NCBI RefSeq assembly: GCF_910592395.1 | Contig: NC_088310.1 | Location: 22,771,491-22,835,490, forward strand | DNA: 64,000 bases | DNA from: Lineus longissimus | Taxonomy: Eukaryota; Nemertea; Pilidiophora; Heteronemertea; Lineidae | Reading direction: 5' to 3' | Shown here: one piece after another, positions 26,001-40,880 of the stretch | Numbering within the stretch: position 1 is the stretch's first letter | Layout of the letters: each line of letters opens with the position of its first letter | Notes under the pieces: generated by a model | What the model saw: only the letters and a program-made list of their open reading frames with translations | Told to the model about the DNA's origin: nothing | Databases searched by the model: none | Position numbers and translations under genes: made by a program

Positions 26001-29000
26001 GCTCCAGAACCTTTGAATGGGTTGTCCAGTTATCCTGCTATCCCTCGTTTGGTTTTTGTCAACTTCCAAAGTAACTGTTGTTAAATATGGATGCATCTCT
26101 AAGGTTTCCTGTTGGCATCGCAACCAGGCATTTCAGTTGCTGTCAGAAGATCACGTCGAACATGTCTGGGCCTTGTTGAAACAAGGTGAAGATAATCCAC
26201 AATTTTGGCAGCAGTTACCTCAAGTGTGGTTATCTTGACCGTGTTCAATTTTCTACCTGGCTGAAGGGAATGCATCAAACAAAGATGCCATTTCCATATT
26301 CTTGCAATGACAAGAACTACCTGATGGATAGAATAAGAATTGATTCGTTTGATTCTTTCATTAGATTGTTGCTGAGCATCTTCTTCTTTAATAGTTTTGA
26401 AAGACAGCATCAAACTTGGCATCCTTCAGCATTTAGACCATTTCTACTTCGGAGTCCCTCACAAGCCACGCCGTTGCATAGGATGTGTTCCGGTTCCAAA
26501 GCAAGTGTTGTGAGGTGACATTGTCAAAGTTGGACATTGGGGTTCATTTGGTACATACCTGACCTTCCGCTTCATTTCCTGCCTTTAAAAGATGGAATAT
26601 AGCAAACTTTGAATAGGATTAACTACAAAGAGTCTGGATTTGAAGTGTTTAAGATAATGTTATTTCACAGTCATTTGCCTCATCACAATGCGTTCAAGTC
26701 AATGTTTTTGGTCATCGAGTTGACCCCTGCTTCTTAATTTCCACTCAATCAAACACCATGGCATTTAGACAACCCCTTTTATGACAATAATCACCAACAC
26801 CAGTGCTTTAGTTTTCTTCATCCCTGAAGTAGCCAAATCCAAAAGAAAAGTAAGAAAAGCAAGGGATAAGCTGCCAATCCGAGCATTAAAATCAAGTGCT
26901 TCTTTTTTCTGATTAACTGGTTTCACAGTTCTTGAGATTTGTGGGTCAGGACCAGGCCTTAAGTTGGTGATTGGAGGGGTAAAATTTGCTTAGATAGATC
27001 AGCTGCATGTAATTGGGAGTAAGGGTAGGCCAGAGGCTTCTGTCCAGGGGATAATCATACAATTACACCAGTTAAGTCTTTTGTTGTTTATTGTGATAAT
27101 GCAGTGGGGGAAAATCTTGCTTCCTTCTCGATTTGACAGATATCCCCCCATTGATAAATTTATGCATCTTGTGCTGTTCAAAAAATTTGGGAAGGTTGGC
27201 TGTGCTCTACAGGAGGGGGTATGTCTGTACATGGTCTATAATAAAAACAGTGACTGTTTTTTTTCTGGCATCCTTACCGAGAATAAAAGCAGTCAAATTG
27301 ATTTACTGAAAAAGTCCTCTGACACAGAGCCCGTTTCTGTGGAATTTGCTTGTGGATTAAGATTGCATGGTTTTCTATTGTGGCTATTGTCCCCACCCTG
27401 TGAGCCTCTTCCTGGGCTAGCCTTGGGCGCTATTTAATGCCAATTGTGCTTCTCATTGGTCAGATCAGACAAATATAAACTGCTGGAGCCCACTGACATG
27501 AGGAGGGAACAATTCGGGCCCTGACTGGGATAAATACCGTGATTGGTCAACGCTCATGCCACACACATGCCAGAGTAGCTTCGAAGAAAGGCTAAGAAAA
27601 CAACCAACTCTCATGAGTAACCAGAACTTCAGTGATTCAGTTTCCGAGGTTGATTAGCTACTGTTCAAGATGCATTTAACTTTTTGTACAGAGCAGGTTT
27701 TCAAGTATCACAATGCACTTGGACTATTAGGATATTTCAAATTTGCTCCCTTCTGAGTTACAGAAGTTACATAAACTTTTTATACTGGTATCAAGGGGTT
27801 GCAACTATTGCAGTTCTTGTGTTTTAAATGGACATTATCAGTTCTCAGTGGACCTTTGACAGGACACATGCTAGTCCAATGTAGAAATTCACAATTGTTG
27901 GATGTATTGGAACATTTCTTGGAACAAGAAGGTAATCAGCTATGTCTTCAGGAATTATGCTGCAGCGGATTTTGGAAAGTCGCCACTCGGTGAGTTTTTG
28001 TTTTGTCATACACAAGTCTTGTAACTCCTTTACAAAATAGGATGTTTCTTTCTTGAAGGGATGTTTTTCCTTTTATGCTAATCTAATATCTTCACTGCAG
28101 TGCTGTATTCTCCCATTTCTTCATATTTTCAATCCGCGTTAAGTCATCTTAATCAATAAGTTACTTATCAGCAAGCTTCAGTGGTGATCAAATGGATTGG
28201 ACAATTTTTTGCCCTGAGCAAGGCATAAGCGTGGGCATAAGGCCCTAAGCATCCCCTTCTTAGATGGTAAGATAGGAATAAGGCTCTTAGTTGCTTATCC
28301 TAAGACTTAGGGCACACTTTTGGTACAGCTTTGGCTTAGCCAGAAGAAAACTGTTAATGTTACAATTATTACAACAATATTTCAGCAAATGTTAGCTTGT
28401 GTTCTGTGATGTGTTCTGCTGTCTTGAAGAAAGTAGGAAAGATGAATGATGACATTGTTTCATCCTCCTTAAGAATTTTCAGTTGCTAGTCAATATATGA
28501 CCGGAAATCCTCCAATTCTTTCTTCATATTTTGAACTTAATTGAGCAGTGTTCATAATGCACTCATTTCATAGTTAAGGATAATACTTCTTGGAATTAGA
28601 AAGTTTATTTGCTTGAGGCTGTTTGCTCCTTTTATTTTGGTTGTAAAGGAATGACCCTGGCTTCAGTGGGACATGCCTTTGGCTGATGGTATCTCGCCCA
28701 GTACCACAGTTGGTTGTCTGTCGCCCATGGTGCTGCCCCAAGCAGTTGAGCTTGCCTCGGGTGATGCCTTTGAGTGACAGGAAGATCCAATGTTCATTTC
28801 TTAACATCTGCTTTTTGGGAGTTTTCCGATGAAATCTGCAGTTAAGGGGTCATGGTTGTCTGAAAATAATTAAAGATAATTAAATTAGTTAGATTTTTGA
28901 AAAAAAGGATGCATGTGTTTCAACATGGAATGAAACTATTCTATACTACATGTAACATTCAAAATGGGTCAGAACATATTTGTTGAGTTTTGCAGCCAAA

Positions 29001-29970
29001 AGCAGTCTTGTGCTTTGATATAACCACATATGTTGTAGCTCTAGCAGATATCTCCAGTTATACAAATCCTGAGCACGTCCCAGATGCATGTTCTCAGAAA
29101 AGACCAATATAGGCATGTGTATTTGTATAGCAATTTAGCTAAGATGGCTAAAATTGTCAAGAGGCATGCCCTGATACCATGCAAACACAAGAAATTCGGC
29201 TAATTCAGAATAAGTGGTTATATTCCCTTCTTTCTGTTAGGCAAATGTTATGATAGGTGGTCAAAGATTAGCACATCTAATAAACAATGGACATTGCTTT
29301 ATGGGTCATGTGTCTTCATAAACCATTGAAGACCTAAGCATGCTAAGGCTGGAGCTTCTGTTGAAATGCCCAAGATTGCTTGAAAGAGCTTGTGTGTGAC
29401 ACAACAGATCTAACTTTGCCAATACCACATCTCATCATCTTAAGCATTTATAGCACTGGTCAGTAGCAGCATGGCAGTTGTCACATCAATTTGTATGCGA
29501 TCTTTCATTACTCTGAACAGGGAAGTGTTAACAAGCCTTCCTGCTCTGAATGATACTGTTGTACAATACTGTATTTGAATCAGTTTGATTGGTGATATTT
29601 ATCTTCAAACCGTTTGATATTCGATTTCTTTAGTAAATAGTAGTAAATAGTGGTGTCTTCCAATCTAAAAAAACATTTGGCATGCCATGCCATGCCCCTT
29701 GGTCTATTTCATTAATCCCTCACACCCTCAGGGATTGACTTGGTACATGGCTTTTCACCTTTCATCCCTGGAATGACGACCCATAACTCGTCCATGGGTC
29801 ATTAGTATATCACCATCATTTCCGCATCTTAATCCTTGTCACTGACCAACGGCCTGCCCACATCTCAATCTCAACACAATGTCTCGCTTGATAATGCCAT
29901 CATCAACAAACCTGGCTAAAGAAATTGAGATGTGTAAACTCATCATCTTGAGCTGGATGGTCCAGTTGGC

Positions 29971-30253
29971 CGTTAATTACCGGATTGACAGCTGGTCATA
30001 TGAGCGATGATGTACAGCATCAATAAAACAATAACCTTGCCTGGTGCTAAAATGTTAATAACGAAGATCTGAAGGAAACTAACTGGCACGTTTATGATTT
30101 TATAATCCAGGTTGTTTATCAACGGAGACACTCTGAGATTTTGATTTCAGAATTGGTCATGTCCGAAATGATTTATTTCTACTATAAAGGTATAAAGAGA
30201 ATTCCTCGCCAGGAAGTGTGAACTTGGCTTAAGGCGGCCATGGTCACTTCCTG
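29971..30253. promoter_or_regulatory. Candidate intronic enhancer: clustered factor motifs
   Basis: Within about 30 bases lie TTAATTA (29973-29979, homeodomain-like), TTGACAGC (29985-29992, MEIS/TALE-like), CAGCTG (29989-29994) and CATATG (29997-30002), both E-boxes. About 220 bases on, two ETS-like motifs face each other as a perfect inverted pair: CAGGAAGTG (30210-30218) and CACTTCCTG (30245-30253). The surrounding text is less AT-monotonous than the rest of the intron. Short motifs occur by chance, so only their density and the exact inverted pair make this worth listing. It could equally be a fragment of an old repeat. Confidence 0.25.
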
Positions 30254-33200
30254 TCCGGACATGTTCTCCTCCTTGTTCTGTGTTTCTGAATACATTATCA
30301 TGTTAATAACACCAATAAAATAATAAGAAATAAATGTGTAGGCTGGACTAATTTGCTGAGGAGAATGAGGGGCAAAATCTAGGCAGGGAAGTTGAACAAT
30401 TGGTGTCAATGAGGCTTCATAGGCCACTCTCTATCTTATTTATTGGATCACGGAATCACCACACATCAAAAACCAAAACGTGGGAAAAAAATTGAAGTCT
30501 GCCCTTCCACTTTTTGCATAAATTTTTTTCTCAAATCTAAAAATTTAGCGGCTTGTGATATGTTTGGGTTGCTTGAGCTGTGCCACCTTTGTTGATTTCT
30601 ATAGCTTATCATTCAGGTTGACAGGACATTAACACACATTTTAGGCCAACTGCACCCACTCCTCAGACCTAGTTCCATAATTAATAGGGACAGTTCTAGG
30701 AAGAATCGGTGATTACATATCAAAATTATTCCACATTTGCTATCAAATTGTGTTGAATGGGCACCCCCAAAGCCACAAGTGGAACATTTTTTTTCATTCA
30801 GAACATGCAGAACAACATTTTTATCTCACTGAAGTCTTTGAAATTTATAAAAAATATTTGAGAAACATGGAAGTTGGCATCTTAAAAAGATTAGGGGAGA
30901 AGATGATTGATGGAGAAGGTGTTTGAGGTCAGACGTTCTTTTAGTGCAGATTTATAGAACATAGACGAAATTTAACTCTAATTTGTCTGCCTTCTTTCTG
31001 TATACAGAAGGGCTGAAAACGATTTCTCACTTTCATTTGGGTCTGGGCTATTAATGCATTGCTCCAGCCTTGGGAAGATTATAACTCTTAAATAAAAGGT
31101 AAGTAAAGAATCATATTAAACTGTTAATTTCAAATCACTTGATATTTTCCAAGGTGCATTGCTCGATTTGAAATACACTGCGGTAAGACTAACTGCTGTC
31201 ATTCAAGATGTGATACTTTTCAACAAACTTGAGACAGAATCATCTCAGTTTCAATCCCGGTTCGAATTATCACTGGATTTACACATCAGGATCAAGGTTT
31301 TCATCGTATCTGCATTGATGATATCAGCATTGTCAACACGCATCCGTGCAAGCAATCGTTGCTTCTTTCTGAAAATTTACACCCTTTCCTACAAGGGTAT
31401 CATGCACCCTTCTGCATGGATACAGAGATTGTTGTTCTCCCTTTGAAAAGTTACTTGTATCAACTCCCTATTTCTGTGATGCTATTTGTCTGCTGTCCAC
31501 ACTCAAAATGACGGAACCTTATGACACTGACATAGTCTAGTTTTATGGTGGTAATAAATCATGAAAGTGCAGAGAACTTGGGGTGCCGGACATAAATCAC
31601 CTTACCAACAATGGGCGGGGATTATGCCGAGAAGCATGTGGGTATGAGTGGAGTTAGGACACTGCATGCTGCCTTTATTCCTGCATGAATGTGCTCCCCT
31701 GAAGGTTGTTAGGTGCTCTGCTACTGGAATGCTTCTTGTTATCATCAGCCAGGATCCAGTGTTCATTTTGTAACCAACTATCAGGAGTACCAGATGGATT
31801 TTTTGAGTTGTTTGTGTCTTTTTCTGTGATTTCGTTTTGGTTTCCTTCACTTTGGATAAGTTTCGTAAATGTTGAGGAATGCATACCAATATGACCAGGG
31901 TGATAGAGATATACAGGCGTGGGGTAAGTTATTGACAGTGCTAACTTTTCCAACTTTGTGTTTTGTGTTGATTGTCAATCAAATGGAACTTGTTTCCATG
32001 CTAATACCTTCTTTTGGGTCACGTGGGGTTATTACATTGCATGGGTTTAACAGGAGGTGTGTATGGCAAGCCCGATATCATATCGAAGCTTTCTAGAGAT
32101 CGTGATGGTGAATTTTGCTGTCTTTCCTTTACATTTGTAGAATATCATGATTATTGGCGAGCTTAGATGGAGAATTGTGATGCATCTGAGCAAATTGTCC
32201 ATGCAAATTACGCTAAAAAAGGTTTCGGGTCCCATCGACTGAAGAATACAAAAGCGATTGCCCTTCTGACTTCCGATTTGAACCCTGAGTTCAAGTGGGA
32301 TTTTGGTAGGGTAAGAAGTTTGCCTGTAAAACAACTTGTTCGAATGTTTCATTGAAGCTGAATTGAGGAATTTGATCTGGATAATCTGAGGTCTTGACAC
32401 TTACGTCCGATTAGCACTTCCTTTCCAGTGTTTTGTACTCAATACTTGGCATGGGAATTTTATTTCTAGTTTCCCTCAAATATGTAGGCTGTTCCTTGAT
32501 CAGCTGATTATGCTTCACCAACAGTCTAAAAATATCAAATTCAAAAACATGTGGATAGTGGAAAGTATTGAAAGTATTGCCGTATCAGAGCCTTGTACTT
32601 CAAGACACACTTTGCCGAAGGTCTGCACAAGCTCATTGCATCATCCAGACTCATCACTGTAGCAGCTAAATGACATCTGGGCAAGGATTTGAAAAACTAC
32701 CTTCATTGTCATCAGGTTTTCCCCTGATGTCATCAACTGATCATGTCCTTATCTGTTCTGTTGTCATTCCGAGAGAAGTCAAGTGAAAAGTGTGCAAGGT
32801 ATTGGTGTTAAATTGGGGGTAACCATATCAGTTCATGGAAGGGTAATCCGGAGCCAAAATGTCTGTTACCTTTTCGAAGACCCTGAAATTATTTTGCCAT
32901 TCAGACCATGATGGACAGATGAGCACACCACTGTGACAAGATAATGTCATTTTAGGGAAATCTATCTTGTTCTTGTTATTGTTGTGTAGCATCCCTGTCA
33001 TTTAGCACAAAGAGTGTTTTATGCTCCATTTCATATGTCGGAAAAGTCACTGACTTAGCCTTAACAATTTGTTTAGCTCCAGCTATTTGGGAGAGGTAGT
33101 CAATTCTTGCCCATGGGGAGGAATTTGTCAAATACTGTTGTGCTGGTGAACAGTTTTGGCCATGAGGCAGTGATGCAAATGTCTTTTTGCAAAGGAGGGT

Positions 33201-34213
33201 TCATAAATCGAGACGATCATGAGGTAAACCAGGCCCAAGTTTATCTCTCAAAGTCAGATATACTCTTGAGACGGAAGAAACCATCTGCAAACCATTCTTA
33301 ATTGGTGAAAGAAGATTTATGTTTAGAGGGAAATAGCACCCTCAGTCCAAACCTAGGGCTGCCATCTGGAGCCCCTGGGGCAAGGTTCAGGGAAAGTTGC
33401 ATGTCTTGCCCAACAACATGTAAGAAAGTATGGATGTGCAGGAAAGTTTAACTTCTTGGAGAGAATATAATAATCAGACCTTCTTTCTTTGTCTTTTGTC
33501 TCACCTCCACATGACAGAGCTGATCTACCATTGTTGTTGAGATATTCGTATTGTTCTTCCAAATCATTAGGCAACTTAAAGAGCCTAATGAACCACATAG
33601 CATTCCAAACAAGGATCTCCCTAATCACTCTCCCCCACTGCTGCAGTTAATTTTCATTTGTCCACTTGTCTTAAAATGCTGATGTCCTTCATTGACAAGA
33701 AAGACAATTGTGTGTACAGGAAATTAAAGAATTAGTACCCGCATTGTTGCCAAGTCCTCAAGGGCAGTATTCAAATTTGGGTAATCTTTCCTGCTTTTTG
33801 GCAAAAGACAACACACCTAACCGACCATAAATTCCTAATGATAAAATTGAGCATGCAAAGTGCTTTTCCACCTGGGGTAGAATGATGTTGATAGTGCATC
33901 ATTCACAGTTATTGTATGACAATGTCTGCTCAAGTTGAAGTGGAAAGTAAATCTCTACCTCGGTCATTTAGACCCAAGGGATGACTGATGAGGAAAGAAT
34001 TGGTGTATCCGGGCAGAAAAGTGAAAAAAATATTTTGAAACCATGTTAAGTTGATTTGGAGTAAATTACATGTTTCGATGCTATCACTGCTATTGAAACC
34101 TTGCCTGAGGGTTTAAAGGTGAATTCTAAAGATATTGTTATGGTGCTGAGGTTGACCTTGAAGTGTTAAAAGGACTCCAAAGATGCACATTTGGCAGATG
34201 GTGTCCTTGTTTG

Positions 34214-34343
34214 CCCCCCACCCCCCTCTTTGGGCTTGCCTTTCACTGTCATCGACATAAAGACATTTTTGCATTGGACGTCATAAATGAATGCGAAGAC
34301 ATCACAGTTTTCACATTTCTTTTTGGGGGGGGGGGGGGGGGGG
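34214..34343. repeat. C-tract and complementary G19 tract
   Basis: CCCCCCACCCCCC at 34214-34226 is followed 98 bases later by a run of 19 G at 34325-34343. The two could pair as a hairpin stem, and the G run could form a quadruplex. Homopolymers this long are often mis-sized in assemblies, so the exact G count is uncertain. Open frames passing through here produce only poly-Gly or poly-Pro. Confidence 0.85.
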
Positions 34344-37300
34344 AATAATGCTTTTATCTCTGAGGGTTCTCTACAGTAATGCATGATATATTTACTTTAG
34401 GACTATGATGTAAGGAACTTAACCTTAAACATATATCCATTTTCCAAGGTTGTGTGTGTGTGGTTTCTTAAAGACTGAACCAAGCCAATGCAAAGAAACT
34501 CACATACCTCACCTTGAGATCACCGCTTGTTAAGATGAATTTATGGCTTCACTACTAACCTTCTTATGAATAAACCATTGTCCTCTTATGACATTGTGGC
34601 TCCTGGGACTGCCAACTGAATAAATTGTTTACAAGCAAATATTAAAGGTGGATTTATAATTGGGTTATCTATAGAGATGATCTTTGGGAACAAATAAACC
34701 TTCCTTTATGTTTGTAATTGGCTTCAAAAGTGACATTTGGGACAAAATACATGTGGGTGTGGTCTTGTCAGATCTGTCTTTACGCTGGATCCACCAAAAC
34801 TTGTACAGCTGAATAAGCGAAATTATTTCTTGTTTTGGTAGGAATGTTATTGGTTTTTTGCAAGCCACATTCTTCTGTCAACAAACTGTGATTTGTCCTT
34901 TGAGTGTGTTCCCCCTTGAGAGTTTTTGTTGTTGTTTTGATGTGTAGTTTGTTCAAAAGGGACAAAATTGTCACAAGGGTAGACTACTCCTGAGAGAAGC
35001 CCTGCTGTGTGGAGTAGATTGCCCTGACAAGTTGACAAAAAGTAACCCCAATCATGAGGCCAAGTGCCTTTGCATGGGGTATGTGGGTAGCCCACACAAA
35101 GATAGGATGAGATGGTCAAAAAGATGAAGGGAGTGTGGCTGGATGTCACATTTTAGGGAATGCTTGAATAATGTCTTGAAGGAAAACAGATAATAGCAGA
35201 CTTTCTGGTGTCTGTGGTGACTTTTGCAAAGGGCCAACTAACTTGATAACAGTACACTCAAAAATGCTGATGTTTTTCTAAATCAAATGTAGTGTTCCTG
35301 ATGTTTGTCAGTTCTCAGTATAAAAGTGTATGTGTCACAGGAGGATTTATATTATTGAAGTGTGGGTGTGGGATTTGGGTTATTCATCCTTGGTTGGATG
35401 TCTGGGGAGGTCTGGCCATGGTGACACTTCCTTCTCAAGGCACCAGGACAGGAGACGCAATGTTTACCCTTGGATCAGGCATTAGACCCCATTCTTTGCT
35501 AAGTGGCTGTTTTACCAAGTGCTTGATGGCCCATTGTGGACACTTTAAAATATTTCCTCAATTTTGCAAAGATTTGAGTAAGGTGTTTCAAGCAGGCGTA
35601 ATGTTGGTGTTGATTTAGCATTGTTTTTCTCTCTGACCACAGGCAAATGGAACACCTGATAAGGTTAGACCATTGATAATTCATCCCAACTAGTCCCAAG
35701 ATACATTATACTTCTGTGTACATTCTATAGAGATATTTTGTTCTCGTTTACAATGAAACAGAGTTCTAATCAACGTGGACCTAGTCATAACTCAACTGCA
35801 CCTTAACTTCATCCATCTATTCCAATATGTGCTAAAGCAACCCTGGAGCCCAGGTTTTGCCAAATCTCACCCTGGAGCTCTTTTTTTCCAGATTTCTTCA
35901 CTTTGAGAGTGTTGCTACAGCAATACTGTTTGCACTGTCCAGACAGTCTTTGTGAGGTAATTGCTTCCTCAAATATTTTCTCTCTGGCTCTTGTTGCAGG
36001 GTCTTGGCCAGAAGGTTAGTCATTTGTGTGTGGTTAGGTTTTTTTAGTGGTTTTAGTGACAGATTTCGAAACATTCATAGCCTTTGGTCAAATTTTGCCT
36101 TCCATCCTTAAAATTGTATCCCACGGTTCAAAACTGGAAGATCTTCTTGGTGATATGGTTGCTGGTTGTTGTTGATCATCCTGTCACATGATCACGCTTA
36201 AAGTGTGTATCTTTTGAGAATACTCCAGTTTGACCGATCTAAGACGGCTTCACTACAAAATTGAAAGGCCAAGCTGAAACATGACATCAGGACCATCTGA
36301 TCCAAATTTCAAGGTTCCCATTATTTCCATGCAGCTTGATTTTCTCACATTGTACACATAAGAATCTTTTCCATTCATGGAAGATATCCTATGCCCATCA
36401 AACATGTCAAAGTTTTATAATGTTTATCCACTCTTTCAACCTGCCAATATATCTATTTTCCTTTCTCCTCAAAGTGTTTGGGAACCCGAGGCAAGTGCCA
36501 TCAAAATATGACAGGGTCACCAATGGCCATTTTGAACCTGTGGCCATATTTGCTCATACACAAAACCTGACCTGTCATTTTAGGAGAAATATTTACACAA
36601 TTATCGTATTCTTGAAAATAGTTTTCGTAGTGAGAACTTTGTCACTTTCCCACCTTTTAGATTGTGTTATACAGCTTAGGGCAAATTTTGAGTCATTTCA
36701 AATAGAAGTGTGACCAGGCAACCACCCCTTGCCAAACAAAACCTTTGCTATATGATATTATGGAATCTGAAGTATTTTGCTAACACATTGACCATTTCCT
36801 TATCAAAATGAAGCAAAGTGTGTTTAGTCCATGCATGAAAAGCATCTTTGTTTTCTCTTCCATAATAACAGCAGGTAGCGCATGCTTGCCTTTACTTGAA
36901 ATGTTTAGGTGGACCATGCAGGACCTTGTTGTTGTGTCGATCCCTTTAACAAGCATAGCAACAGCAATCTCTTTCAGAGTTGACTCCAGTCAGAAAAATG
37001 AATATGAAATTTGCTATGGCTTGGTTATCTTAAGTCTGAGGGTAGACTCAAAGATCTAGGCAAAATTTAACAAGTACTAAGCCAGCTCTCGAATTATCTT
37101 GAGCCATGTCTCTCCTTGTCAGCATCATCCAGTTTGTATTGTGATGCACTCTTAAGCATCGCTTAATCAGCATTTAAGTAAGTGATTACAGTAAGAAATT
37201 GGGACCACTTTGTATTGTTTCCAATTGACCACAACAAGCAAAGCCATACTGGAACCTTAGCTCATACCCGGTATTAGTTTTCTGATCAACTCCAAGGAAT

Positions 37301-38860
37301 GACCAGTATTTGATGAATGATTTACACAAGCACTTAGATGGTATCTCCAAACTATTAATAAGTGATATTACATTGTGGTCACTGACACCAGAGTGGTTAC
37401 CATGCAAAAGGCTTGTGGCTCGCTGATAAAGTAGTGTGGTTGCATGGTTGGTTGGTGACCATTGAAAACAGTGATGATACATCGTTGGACTGTTGGACTG
37501 GTTTTCGTCTAAATCTGCATTCTCCAATTTATATCACTGCTGTTTCTTTGGTGCCTTGACAGATAGATTTCAACATTTGATGAAAGCTTTCATGATGTCA
37601 TAATATCACATAACTTATATTGCTAATGTTTAGAGGGTCTCATTGCAATTTTCAAAGATTGTTGACATATCCCAACCTGACTTGATAACATTATTTTGAC
37701 CTCTCAAATCAAAAGTGCGAGTGTCAGATTATTATAAATCAATTATAGCTAAGCCACAGATATCATTTTGACAGGACAATTATGTAAGAAAACAAGGCCT
37801 AAGTGACAGAACATGACACTTGACATCGGCTTGACATGTCACTGTTAGGGATAAGTGGATAAGCCGTCTGAAGGATCACCAGGGCCTACTTGATTTTGAA
37901 GGAGTCGACTGTCTGGATTTTCAAAATCGCTTAGACTTCATTTCAAAATACGTCACATTCACTACAAACTTACATGTAAGTTATTTGAAAGTAAGTTAAA
38001 AATTGCTTTTCTTAAATTTCATATGGGACATTATAAACAACAATGAAATTTTCATTTGCCCTTTATACCATTGTTTGATTGTTCTTATCATTTGGAACAC
38101 ACTTCCAGAATTTGGTTGATTTTATCTCTAATTATTTATTCTAACTCTTAGACTCATCCCAACATTTACTTTAAATTACTGCATTTATGCTTCGAAAAAT
38201 TTGAATGAATATTTCAGGTTCTCAATTGAATTCATCATTTCCTATCATTGAAATTATGAAAATGCCATGTTCATCACCATCGATGCAGAGACGTCTCTTT
38301 AGCGTAGCATGTTAATTACGGGTAATCAGAGATCGTTTATAATTATTGAATCAGCTTAATAATGAAAACTATACAACACATGAAAAGCCAATACGCAATA
38401 TTGTGAAAAATTAATGTACCAATATTGAAAAATACAATGGCCGCCTTTCCATTGTTGACTGTCGCTCATGAAGGGAAGTGGCGGTTCTCAGTTTGCTGGA
38501 ACAAGGCACGATTCTAACCAGAGATGTTCTTTCCCTGGCGACATTTTTCAAAAAAGCACGCTTTTCAAATAGCGGCATCTTTTTGCCAATCACGTGAAGT
38601 ATGTTTGGTATCAATATCGCACTTAGGTGTGAAGTGCTCGTTTTTTCATTGATCGGATATAAGCAAACGCATTATCTGCCTCCAATTGTTTGAGTTGCAT
38701 GCTGCTTTCCCCTTTCTGGTTTATTATGGCATCTCAGTCCAGACTCATTATTTGCATCTGTTATACGATGAAATATTTGATTTGTTTGATTGGGCTCATG
38801 CGGTTAATAATCAATTTTGTGGTTTTTGAATAAAATCAAAAAAACATTTCCTGTTTTACA

Positions 38861-38880
38861 GGGGATGGGGGGGGGGGGGG
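38861..38880. repeat. G-rich tract (G4-AT-G14)
   Basis: GGGGAT is followed by 14 G, then CAGCTGCCCC. It is a second long G homopolymer on the same strand as the one at 34.3 kb, with potential for quadruplex formation and for sequencing-length error. Confidence 0.85.
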
Positions 38881-40727
38881 CAGCTGCCCCTTCAGTCCGT
38901 TGTGGCCTACACTTTAGCATCACCCTGGTGGTGTCACAACCATGGTTCGGTATCAGTTCCTTGAATTAAACAGACTCTTTTTTCTGACAAAAATCCATCT
39001 TACTTATTCTCTAGTTTGATGGCAAGTAGACCTTCAGCAACCCCAGTCATAGCCGGGTATGAATATTAAAAATGATATTGTGATAATTACAGATGGCTGT
39101 TATCGTAATATCTAAACAAATATCAATTCAGGTGATATCATTCTCCAACCGCACAGACTTGTCTCTGTCCAGCTGACCCGCTGTTCAACTTTAGCGATAT
39201 GGTTCGAAAGTAATCTGCAAATGAAAATGTTTATGAGAGTAATAGTCCATTGTGATTTTGTGTTTACTTCATAGGTTATGAACAGATTGGGGATTGTTTA
39301 GGTTGATATCTGCAATGAGTCAGCAAATCGGTGGGAATGTGGTCAGTGCCGGGTCACCTCAAGTTTTGTCTTGCAGCGCCCAATCAGATGTCTTAGCAAC
39401 AGCAAGTTTTTGCAGAATCAAAATAGGGCTTTGGTAAAATCATTTGTCCATGCATTTCATCAAAACAAAAACCTACTGTTGGGAATTGTGTTGGCTGATG
39501 GCAAATGCACCCTTAAAGTACATCAACCCCTAACAAACTGATTTTGCTGACCCCAATTTAGGATATCAAAAGAAATATAACTGTAAAGATTTGTAATGAT
39601 ATTTTACAGTTGACTTAAGTGTATATCGATATATCATACTATTTGACAATGCAACAATAGAGAAGTCATTAATATTGTGTTTGGTGGTCACTACCGCTAA
39701 CCTGAATATGTCCTGAATCATGAACGTACATTTGTACAAAATTACATGAAATTATGCCGATGACATTCATAATGTTTCCAAAGATATGAGTTTGATGTGG
39801 CTGCTGCTGATACCATAGAATGTAACATGTAATTAATCAACTTTCGTCACATTTAAAAAGGAGAAGAAATGGTTAAAGTTAATGTCTGTTGAGAAAGATA
39901 ATGCATCATGTAGGCCGAGGTTGAAATCAACAAGGTTTAACCACAGAGCCACCTGACCTTAAACAGTCAAATTTTGACTGATGTTGGGTCAGGCCCAAAC
40001 CTGTCCTTTGTTTGGGCTTTGTAAAGTACTAGCCAAGGAAAGACCATAAACCTGAATGACAGGACACATCAGTATTCACATTTTTTCGCCTAATAAATCA
40101 TGTCCAGAACAAACAAAGACAGGTATGATGACACCAAATAATGTTTTGACTTTTGAGGTGCCTTTTGGTCCATGACTTCGTGGTTTCAACACTTTGCTTC
40201 TGCAGTGCCTCTTTTGGTTGACAAGTGTGTTTTGAAGAAAAGAGGTAGATGCCATGTGATTGTATCATTCATGCCAACAGCATTACCCTCAGGCTACATC
40301 TCTGGTTACAGTTGCCAATAGCTATAAGGCCTTACTTATTGATTTGATCACTTCTGGGTGTGAGATAGAATTCATATTTAATATGATTAAACAGTAGAAG
40401 AGACAATGAGTGCGTGATTAGTCCCCGACTGATTCCACCAAACAAAAGCTGGTGATATTTATAGACGGGAATGATCGAGAATTGGCCGAGGCTCACAGTA
40501 AAACAGTTAGAGTGCAAGTGTGAGAATGAAATACCTTTTCATTAGGAATTTATTGGTCGCATTGGAATTGGTGAACATTATAATAAGGTTAACCATCTCT
40601 CGTCCCAAAGATACTATGATTCAGACAGAGATTCACTCTGGACTGGATGTTGGATATGTCTTCTAATACTGTGTTCTTTGATGATGCTATCTGCAATATG
40701 AAAAGGGTATGTATTTGTGTAAAGCAA

Positions 40728-40880
40728 GCAGTCATCTTTGCTCTACCAGCTATTGCCTCTTGTCTTGTTGGCCAGCAGCCTCTGACATCCCAAACCGGAA
40801 CATAAGCACTGCTAAAGCCGAATCAGGAGCAGTCATCTTTAACCGGCCAGCTCTTACCAGTTGTCTTGTTGGCCATCAGC
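40728..40880. repeat. Imperfect direct duplication, period 101 bp
   Basis: GCAGTCATCTTT at 40728-40739 recurs at 40829-40840, and TTGTCTTGTTGGCC at 40760-40773 recurs at 40861-40874, both at exactly 101 bases. A CCAGCT block between them is also shared. The 50 bases or so separating the copies do not match well. The frame 40709-40909 stays open over both copies but has no recognised domain. Confidence 0.65.
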
